Source: Ruminococcus sp.
GTDB taxonomy: Bacteria; Bacillota; Clostridia; Oscillospirales; Acutalibacteraceae
Direction of reading: 5' to 3'
Length of the DNA: 5,480 nucleotides
Assembly (NCBI GenBank): GCA_023667385.1
Contig: JAMPAE010000118.1
Location: 1 to 5,480 of the forward strand
Shown here: piece by piece, positions 1 to 4,661 of the stretch
Numbering within the stretch: position 1 is the stretch's first letter
Layout of the letters: each line of letters opens with the position of its first letter
Made by a program: the position numbers and the translations under genes
Notes under the pieces: generated by a model
What the model was told of the DNA's origin: nothing
Databases searched by the model: none
Seen by the model: only the letters and a program-made list of their open reading frames with translations

Positions 1-5
1 TTTCA

Positions 6-33
6 TTGACAGAACGGCGTGCTTTCATATATT
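6..33 (+). promoter_or_regulatory. Putative sigma-A promoter for the sugar transporter operon
   Basis: A perfect TTGACA -35 box lies at 6-11. It is followed after 16 bases by TATATT (28-33), which matches the -10 consensus at five of six positions. An alternative -10, TATTAT at 30-35, also matches at five of six with an 18-base spacer. Transcription would start near 40-42. This makes the transporter the first gene of its transcript. The window begins just upstream, so operator sites to the left cannot be seen. No catabolite-response (cre) motif was noticed between the promoter and the gene. Confidence 0.6.
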
Positions 34-94
34 ATATACACAGGAGAAATGAAGAAAGGAGCGGCACAGCTAACTCTGCGGAGCATTTTCCAGC

Positions 95-1513
95 ATGGTG
101 AAACTGTGGCGCACGGTACACAAAATGGACAAAGCAAAATCAAAGCTCAAGCCTTTCGGCATGAGTGACAAAATCGGCTATGCCTTCGGCGACATGGGCT
201 GCAATTTCTCGTTTCAGCTCGTATCGTCATATATGTATCTGTTTTACACGCAATGCATTGGTCTGAGCGCCAAGCATTGGGCGTGGATCATCATTGTTTC
301 AAAGGTCTGGGATGCAGTTAATGACATCATCATCGGCTCAATGGTTGACAAGATGCACATCGGCAAAAAGAGCAAGTTTATGCCGTGGATTTCAATCGGC
401 TCGTTCGGGCTTGTTGTGTTTTCAATTATGATATTCACCCCGGTTGACGGATTTTCCGAAATCGGCAAAATTCTTTGGTGCCTGATTTCTTATTGCCTGT
501 GGTCCGTTGCATACACAATGATCAACGTACCTTACGGCTCACTGCATTCCGTCATCACCGATGACCCGAAACAGCGCACCACGCTTTCAACCTTCCGCAG
601 CATCGGTGCCGCACTTCCGGCTTTGCTTGTCATGATTCTTCCGAAAGTCGTTTATAAAGACAATCAGCTTGCTTCAAACAGATTGTTCACGGTTACAATA
701 GTATTTTCCATTGCGGCATTCTTCGCATTTTTTGCACTGCGCAAAATGGTCACCGAAAGAGTTGTGCGTGAGGATAAAGTTGAAAAAGTCAGCTATGTGT
801 CAACCATAAAATCGTTTTTCACTAATCGTGCAATGATTGGCATCACTGTTGCAACAGTTGCGGTCATCGTTTTCTATAATTCGTCAATGTCCGTCAACAA
901 CCTGATTTTCCAGTTTTATTTCAACGATGCAGGAAAATCCTCGCTTGCAATGATTGCATCCTATTTACCGTTGGTTGCATTCATGCCGTTTGCTTCAGGC
1001 ATCGTTGCAAAAATCGGCAAGAAAAAGCTGATTTACACTTCAGGCTTAGTCAGTGCCATTGCGGCAGTTGTCATGCTGTTTTTGCCGATTACTCCGGACA
1101 CAAAAGGCATCGTGCTTTATGTTGGCGGATTGATGGTTGTCAATGTCGGTCACTGCATTTTCCAAATTATCGTTTGGGCAATTGTTGCCGACTGCATTGA
1201 GGATAGCTACAGGAAAAAAGGTGTTCGTGAAGAAGGTTCTCTTTATGCGATGTATTCATTCTTCAGGAAGCTTGCACAAGGCATCGGCTCTGCGGTTTCC
1301 GCTCTTGCGCTCAGGTCGGTCGGTTACATTGAAAGCTCCCCTGTTCAAACAGCGCAGGCTTCGCTGAACATCAAAAATTTATATATCGTATTTATGATTA
1401 TCGGCTTAACGATCATGGTGCTTTCAATGCGCTTCATTTATAACATTGGCTATAAGCAGGAGCAGGAGTTTAATGCAGCAGTTAATGAAGAAACTGAGGC
1501 TATCGAAGCATAA
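95..1513 (+). CDS. GPH-family (MelB/YicJ-like) sugar:cation symporter
   Basis: This is an inner-membrane secondary transporter of the glycoside-pentoside-hexuronide:cation symporter family (MFS superfamily), which imports glycosides or oligosaccharides with Na+ or H+. Its length (472 aa, or 462 from Met11) and about 12 hydrophobic segments are typical. Family landmarks are KIGYAFGDMG (26-35), VWDAVNDIIIG (71-81) with Asp73 and Asp77 in the spacing of the cation-site aspartates of MelB, NVPYGSL (144-150), RTTLSTFRSIG (161-171), and GVREEGSLYAMYSFFRKL (376-393). The last 20 residues form a short acidic cytoplasmic tail. The start is uncertain. ATG95 is the first possible start because TAA at 71-73 closes the frame, and it has a weak CGGAG 11 bases upstream. 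ATG125 gives MDKAKSKLKPFG, which fits usual family N-termini better but lacks an obvious ribosome site. The acyltransferase gene follows 14 bases downstream, implying an operon. The substrate cannot be assigned. Confidence 0.93.
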   Translation: MVKLWRTVHKMDKAKSKLKPFGMSDKIGYAFGDMGCNFSFQLVSSYMYLFYTQCIGLSAKHWAWIIIVSKVWDAVNDIIIGSMVDKMHIGKKSKFMPWISIGSFGLVVFSIMIFTPVDGFSEIGKILWCLISYCLWSVAYTMINVPYGSLHSVITDDPKQRTTLSTFRSIGAALPALLVMILPKVVYKDNQLASNRLFTVTIVFSIAAFFAFFALRKMVTERVVREDKVEKVSYVSTIKSFFTNRAMIGITVATVAVIVFYNSSMSVNNLIFQFYFNDAGKSSLAMIASYLPLVAFMPFASGIVAKIGKKKLIYTSGLVSAIAAVVMLFLPITPDTKGIVLYVGGLMVVNVGHCIFQIIVWAIVADCIEDSYRKKGVREEGSLYAMYSFFRKLAQGIGSAVSALALRSVGYIESSPVQTAQASLNIKNLYIVFMIIGLTIMVLSMRFIYNIGYKQEQEFNAAVNEETEAIEA

Positions 1514-1527
1514 GAAGAGGTTAAATA

Positions 1528-2352
1528 ATGGAACTTAAAACGCTTAACAAAATCAAGCTTGATGAAAAACTAAAAGCGCAAGTTATTTTATGTGCAAACA
1601 ATAATGAGAAAAAGGTTTTAACCCTTTCAAAAAAGCTGAACCATGGCAACACAAGGCATTTAAAACGCTGCGATGACATAGTGCGGCTTGCAGTTGTACT
1701 CAAAGCTGCTGAAAAAACCTATGAAAAATATGTTTCAAAAGGTATTCCCGAAAGCATTTTTGTAAACACCTTTGACGATGTGCGGATTTGGTGCAAGAAC
1801 AACTCAAACAAGGGGCTTGAAAACTATGGTTGGCTTAAAAATCATGTTAAGCTTGAATTGTTTAAACTTGGCAGACTTCAATTTCAAATGTTCACCGCAA
1901 CCCGAAATGCGTCAAAAATTCCGAATGTACCTTTCAAATGCGGAGATAAGCTTTTATATGTACACATTCCGCAAGGCGAAAAGCTGAATTTTGAAAGTTG
2001 TGTTTCTTCAATTCAAGAAGCAAATGAATTTTTCAAAACGTACTTTCCGGAATACAACTATAAGTATTTCTTTTGCGAAAGCTGGCTGCTATATGAAGGC
2101 AATCAAAATTTCATGAAAAGCAACAGCAACATTCTGAAATTCGCAGGCTTGTTTGACATTCATTCTAATTTTGATTCAGAATCACAAACCTATGAAAGGA
2201 TCTTCAACATTAACAAAGTTCCGCAGTTAAAATCCGATATAGCGAATTTGCCCGAAACCACATCACTTCAGAAAGCGGCAAAGGCATATGCGCTCAGCGG
2301 CAGAAAATTCGGCATAGGAGCAGGAACAATTAAGAAAGAATTTATTGAATAA
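1528..2352 (+). CDS. Acyltransferase domain protein (NAT_N + GNAT_C type)
   Basis: This is a soluble 274-residue protein with no signal peptide or membrane segment. From memory of the family it matches the clostridial 'acyltransferase domain-containing protein' group: an N-terminal N-acyltransferase domain (about 1-110) followed by a GNAT-like C-terminal domain (about 112-268). Recognisable landmarks are TFDDVRIWCKN (81-91), GWLKNHVKLELFKLGRLQFQ (101-120), HIPQGEKL (146-153), FFKTYFPEY (168-176), FCESWLL (182-188), SNILKF (200-205), and LPETTSLQKA plus GRKFGIGAG near the C-terminus. Such proteins are presumed to move an acyl group from acyl-CoA, but donor and acceptor are not known to me. The start is supported by AAGAGG at 1515-1520, seven bases before ATG. 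The 14-base gap after the transporter implies cotranscription and possibly action on the imported sugar (inference). Base composition looks AT-richer than in the transporter gene. Confidence 0.8.
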   Translation: MELKTLNKIKLDEKLKAQVILCANNNEKKVLTLSKKLNHGNTRHLKRCDDIVRLAVVLKAAEKTYEKYVSKGIPESIFVNTFDDVRIWCKNNSNKGLENYGWLKNHVKLELFKLGRLQFQMFTATRNASKIPNVPFKCGDKLLYVHIPQGEKLNFESCVSSIQEANEFFKTYFPEYNYKYFFCESWLLYEGNQNFMKSNSNILKFAGLFDIHSNFDSESQTYERIFNINKVPQLKSDIANLPETTSLQKAAKAYALSGRKFGIGAGTIKKEFIE

Positions 2353-2358
2353 AATAAT

Positions 2359-2384
2359 AGTGCCTGTCGAATTCGGCAGGCACT
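2359..2384. terminator. Bidirectional hairpin terminator between converging operons
   Basis: A ten-pair stem, AGTGCCTGTC with GGCAGGCACT, closes a GAATTC loop; one pair is T.G on the plus strand (A.C on the minus). The hairpin lies seven bases after the acyltransferase stop and 11 bases beyond the lipoprotein stop on the other strand. On the minus strand it is followed by a T-rich run (ATTATTTTATTC), a good intrinsic terminator tail. On the plus strand the tail CATTTGTTAATT is less T-rich, so termination there may be weaker. Its placement between convergent genes supports a shared terminator. Confidence 0.8.
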
Positions 2385-2395
2385 CATTTGTTAAT

Positions 2396-3142
2396 TCACT
2401 TAACCTGAACATCATAATAAACTTTGGCAGACGGCCCCGGATAAGCCATTGGGTCACCGATTACAAACACCGCCTTGAATTGCTTTCCTTTCGGAACAAA
2501 AAGCGGATACCAGTTGCTCACTTCTCCGTTTTTTGCTTCGCTTGTGCATTCACTGTTGTCAAGCCTGTGCTCAACACCAACAAATTTATCTTCTGAATCC
2601 ACAGCATCCACATAAACATCAACCGGTTTTCTGTCGCTTATTGCACTTTCGGGGTTATACTTAATCTTCACTCTTATCAGATACACATCGTTTTCATCAA
2701 GCAAAAACTTTTCTTCATCAAAATTTTCTGCTGTTTCTTTAATCTTCTGCTCAGCCTTTTCCCCTGTGAGAACCTGCTCAAAGGTAAGATTATAATCACA
2801 AATTTCAGCTTCTTTAAGATAAGTTGAGCTTGTGTTGATGTTGCTGTGACGCAGCCGAACGCTGTCACCGATTTTGTGAGGATTTTTGAATGAGCCAAAG
2901 TCAGTGTCCTTGTGTATAAAAATATTTTGGTCGCCTGTTCCGTATATGATGTAATCGCCTTGTTCTTCTGCGGGTGCTGTTGGATTTGATTGATCTGATG
3001 TTTTTTTGCTTTGCGTGGTTAATTCGGCTGACGTTCGATTGTCAATGTTCGGGGTTGTTTCTTTTTCATTGATTTTTTTGCCGCAGCCAAAGAAAGAACA
3101 AATTAAAACCAGACTCAAAATGATTGATGTTACTTTTTTCAT
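2396..3142 (-). CDS. Secreted lipoprotein of unknown function, possible DUF4352-like fold
   Basis: This 248-residue protein begins with a lipoprotein signal: charged MKK, a hydrophobic core (4-17) and a lipobox-like SFFGC ending at Cys20, so the mature protein should be lipid-anchored outside the membrane. Residues 21-62 are a polar linker rich in Lys, Thr, Ser, Asn and Glu. The rest (about 63-248) looks like a beta-rich domain: GDSVRLRH (92-99), YNLTFEQVL (117-125), VYLIRVKIKYN (153-163), VDVYVDAVD (174-182), and FVPKGKQFKAVFVIG (215-229). This layout resembles the immunoglobulin-like DUF4352 group of Firmicute lipoproteins, but I do not firmly recognise a family. The start is clear: AAAGGAG at 3150-3156 lies seven bases before ATG. 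It sits 132 bases downstream of the DUF4367 gene on the same strand and could be expressed with the sigma unit. A weak promoter-like pair (TTGATA at 3186-3191, TATTTT at 3164-3169) lies in the gap but would leave almost no leader. Confidence 0.82.
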   Translation of the reverse strand: MKKVTSIILSLVLICSFFGCGKKINEKETTPNIDNRTSAELTTQSKKTSDQSNPTAPAEEQGDYIIYGTGDQNIFIHKDTDFGSFKNPHKIGDSVRLRHSNINTSSTYLKEAEICDYNLTFEQVLTGEKAEQKIKETAENFDEEKFLLDENDVYLIRVKIKYNPESAISDRKPVDVYVDAVDSEDKFVGVEHRLDNSECTSEAKNGEVSNWYPLFVPKGKQFKAVFVIGDPMAYPGPSAKVYYDVQVK

Positions 3143-3177
3143 GGTAATGCTCCTTTTGTTTTAAAAATACTCTGTAG

Positions 3178-3203
3178 ATCAAAATTATCAAAAATAATCA
3201 AAA
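3178..3203. repeat. Three phased ATCAAAA heptamers upstream of the lipoprotein gene
   Basis: The heptamer ATCAAAA (TTTTGAT on the coding strand) occurs at 3178-3184, 3187-3193 and 3197-3203. The copies are 9 and 10 bases apart, about one helical turn. They lie 36-61 bases upstream of the lipoprotein start codon. Phased sites could bind a regulator or bend the DNA, but the region is very AT-rich and chance is possible. Confidence 0.35.
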
Positions 3204-3225
3204 CATTAATAAGTCCTCCTTTTTT
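3198..3225 (-). other. Strong Shine-Dalgarno with a two-codon ORF (Met-Phe-stop)
   Basis: On the minus strand AAAAAAGGAGG (3215-3225) is a near-ideal ribosome site. Eight bases after it comes ATG at 3204-3206, then TTT and the stop TGA at 3198-3200. No longer frame starts at this ATG. It may be a minimal leader ORF, a degenerate gene start, or a chance product. Its ribosome site is one arm of the stem at 3213-3259. Confidence 0.35.
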
Positions 3226-3259
3226 CGTTCATCTATAAATTAAAACGAATCCGGAGGAC
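3213..3259 (-). promoter_or_regulatory. Intergenic hairpin that can mask a Shine-Dalgarno sequence
   Basis: Read on the minus strand, GTCCTCC (3253-3259) can pair with GGAGGAC (3213-3219), and inside it TTCGTT (3244-3249) with AACGAA (3224-3229). An asymmetric internal loop of three against four bases separates the stems, and a 14-base AT-rich loop closes the structure. The downstream arm contains the GGAGG ribosome site of the two-codon ORF, so folding would hide it. The structure begins 16 bases after the DUF4367 stop. It lacks a clean T-run, so an attenuator or RNA-stability element fits better than a classical terminator, although weak termination cannot be excluded. Confidence 0.5.
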
Positions 3260-3274
3260 AAATTACTACATTTT

Positions 3275-3976
3275 TCACTTAATATTTTCAGAAATTTTTA
3301 TTAATTCGGCTTTTGAAAAATCGCCCGACACACTGACTGAAAACTCATCGTAAATTATTATTACCGTGCCTGACGGCACATCATCTCTGTATGCTATCCA
3401 AGCATCATAAGAATTGATTTCTGTTTTTTCATAATTCAAATCGTCATTACTGAGAAAAAACTTTTTTCCGTCATTTTTGAATATACTGACAACCATCATT
3501 TCCTTGCTGTCAGCCTGATATTGATACCTTATACCTTGGGATGTTTCATAAAAATCAGTTAATTCATATCCGTCAGGAACATAGCCGATTTTCACTTCTT
3601 TTAAATTAAGCTGCTCGTTAGATTTACTTTTTATTGCTGTAAAATCAAAAGATGTGTACATTTGAAACCATTCAATGATTACATCTTTAACTGCGGCACG
3701 CACAACAGGGCTTGAAAACAGTGCTGTTGCAAAAGCCATAATCAGGCAGACAAAAACAACCGCCGCCCGCTCAAGATAAACTCTTTTAAGCGATTTTCCA
3801 TACATTTTTTCTTTAGCAAGTCTTTTGAAAAACTTTTCTTCCTTTTTAGGTATCGGATAAGCTTCTGCCAAAATTTCAATGTCGGGCAAAGAGCTTAACT
3901 CTGCCCTTTCATAATCGCAAAAAGCTTTTTGCAAAACGGCGTCAAACAAATCCTCGTTTAAATCATCTGCCATCAT
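3275..3976 (-). CDS. Membrane protein with DUF4367 domain, probable anti-sigma factor or sensor
   Basis: This is a 233-residue single-pass membrane protein. The N-terminal 70 residues are charged and presumably cytoplasmic (NEDLFDAVLQKAF, then a lysine-rich helix). Residues 71-93 are a hydrophobic helix, followed by VVRAAVKDVIIEWFQMYTSF (91-110), the usual junction in this group. The outer part from about 122 contains IGYVPDGYELTDFYET (130-145) and the ending SGDFSKAELIKISENI (217-232), typical of DUF4367. Family members commonly sit behind ECF-type sigma genes and are presumed to hold the sigma factor at the membrane; no zinc-binding HxxxCxxC anti-sigma motif is present. The start at ATG3976 (or ATG3973) is chosen because AAAAGGGG lies at 3982-3989 and it overlaps the sigma stop by 14 bases, implying translational coupling. 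A longer in-frame start at 4033 would run further into the sigma gene and is less likely. Confidence 0.85.
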   Translation of the reverse strand: MMADDLNEDLFDAVLQKAFCDYERAELSSLPDIEILAEAYPIPKKEEKFFKRLAKEKMYGKSLKRVYLERAAVVFVCLIMAFATALFSSPVVRAAVKDVIIEWFQMYTSFDFTAIKSKSNEQLNLKEVKIGYVPDGYELTDFYETSQGIRYQYQADSKEMMVVSIFKNDGKKFFLSNDDLNYEKTEINSYDAWIAYRDDVPSGTVIIIYDEFSVSVSGDFSKAELIKISENIK

Positions 3977-4517
3977 CCTCACCCCTTTTGATTGCTTCAC
4001 GCAGAATCTGCTTACCTCTGAAAATTCGCACACTCACAGTTTTAACCGGCAAATCAAGAATCTGCGCAATCTCTCGTTCCTTTAAACCATTAATATATTT
4101 GAGCTTACAGACACTCTTGTAAATATCACTGAGATTATCAATTGCCCGAATAATCGCATTATAGCTTTCATTAACAAGCATAATATCCAACGGATCTATC
4201 TGAGCATTTTCAAGATTTATTTCTTCATCAAAATCAACAGCTTTATTCTCCTTTTTTCTCAAAAAGTCAATTGCTGTATGCTTCACAACAGTGGCGCAAA
4301 ATGATTTGGCTCTGAACTCATCAAAAACATCAACTTTATCAATATTTCGGATAATCTTTATCATAGAGTCATGCACAACATCTTCTCTGTCGCTCTTTCG
4401 TTCAAGATATTTTTCTGCAACGTGCAGCATCAGACCGTAATATGCCGTATAAATCTTTTCCACTTTTTCTTTATCTGATAAAGTATCAACAAGTGACAAA
4501 TAAAAAAGCAACATCAT
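3963..4517 (-). CDS. ECF-type RNA polymerase sigma factor (sigma-70 family)
   Basis: This 184-residue protein has the compact two-domain plan of extracytoplasmic-function sigma factors, directing RNA polymerase to a small promoter set. Sigma-2 spans about 20-92, with SDREDVVHDSMIKIIRNI (42-59) as region 2.2 and SFCATVVKHTAIDFLRKK (72-89) as the -10 recognition part. An acidic linker (about 93-115) leads to sigma-4 (117-178). There NLSDIYKSVCKLKYINGLKE is followed by a helix-turn-helix (about 147-172, EIAQILDLPVKTVSVRIFRG). The opening MLLFYLSLVDT is familiar from clostridial sigma factors paired with DUF4367 or similar membrane proteins. The start is ATG4517 or the adjacent ATG4514, with AAGGGG at 4524-4529. 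The next gene overlaps its end by 14 bases. A consensus sigma-A promoter upstream suggests housekeeping transcription, with activity probably controlled after translation by the membrane partner. Confidence 0.9.
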   Translation of the reverse strand: MMLLFYLSLVDTLSDKEKVEKIYTAYYGLMLHVAEKYLERKSDREDVVHDSMIKIIRNIDKVDVFDEFRAKSFCATVVKHTAIDFLRKKENKAVDFDEEINLENAQIDPLDIMLVNESYNAIIRAIDNLSDIYKSVCKLKYINGLKEREIAQILDLPVKTVSVRIFRGKQILREAIKRGEDDGR

Positions 4518-4564
4518 AAAAAGCCCCTTAATTCATGCGAAAAAATCCAAAAAAAGCATTATCA

Positions 4565-4620
4565 AGTGAAATTATATATATTTCAAAAAAATTGTCAATA
4601 GGGGTCAAATCCGTTTCACT
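4565..4620. repeat. Inverted heptamers flanking the sigma operon promoter
   Basis: AGTGAAA at 4565-4571 and its complement TTTCACT at 4614-4620 bracket the promoter. One arm touches the end of the -10 box and the predicted start region; the other is about 16 bases upstream of the -35 box. The placement is operator-like, but seven-base arms separated by 42 bases can arise by chance. Confidence 0.3.
4571..4598 (-). promoter_or_regulatory. Consensus sigma-A promoter of the sigma factor operon
   Basis: On the minus strand a perfect TTGACA (4593-4598) and a perfect TATAAT (4571-4576) are separated by 16 bases that include a run of seven T. Transcription should begin near 4564, giving a leader of about 47 bases before the sigma start codon. 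A second TTGAC at 4604-4608 lies ten bases further upstream. The box types indicate the housekeeping sigma factor rather than ECF autoregulation. Confidence 0.8.
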
Positions 4621-4657
4621 ATAAAACAAGACCGCCGACTTCACGCCGACAGCCTTG
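4621..4657 (-). terminator. Intrinsic terminator of the methyltransferase gene
   Basis: On the minus strand, four bases after the stop, CAAGGCTGTCGGC pairs with GTCGGCGGTCTTG around a GTGAA loop, followed by TTTTAT. The 13-pair stem has no mismatch but contains four G.U pairs. On the plus strand those positions become A.C mismatches, so the terminator should work only for minus-strand transcription. It separates the methyltransferase from the sigma operon promoter about 25 bases beyond. Confidence 0.8.
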
Positions 4658-4661
4658 GCAT

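Noticed and set aside
2345..2596. 83-codon plus-strand open frame after the acyltransferase
   Set aside because: It runs through the terminator hairpin and antisense to the lipoprotein end, with no ribosome site of its own and no recognisable motif.
3143..3274. Riboswitch or small structured RNA gene in the gap before the lipoprotein
   Set aside because: Only one simple stem and AT-rich repeats are visible; no known riboswitch core was recognised, so it is reported as a hairpin only.
3977..4033. N-terminal extension of the DUF4367 protein to ATG4033
   Set aside because: The added 19 residues would lie in the sigma-4 coding region without a ribosome site, whereas AAAAGGGG precedes ATG3976 at good spacing.
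4571..4620. ECF-type self-regulated promoter for the sigma gene
   Set aside because: The boxes are perfect TTGACA and TATAAT, with no AAC-type -35 motif at the right place, so sigma-A use is the simpler reading.
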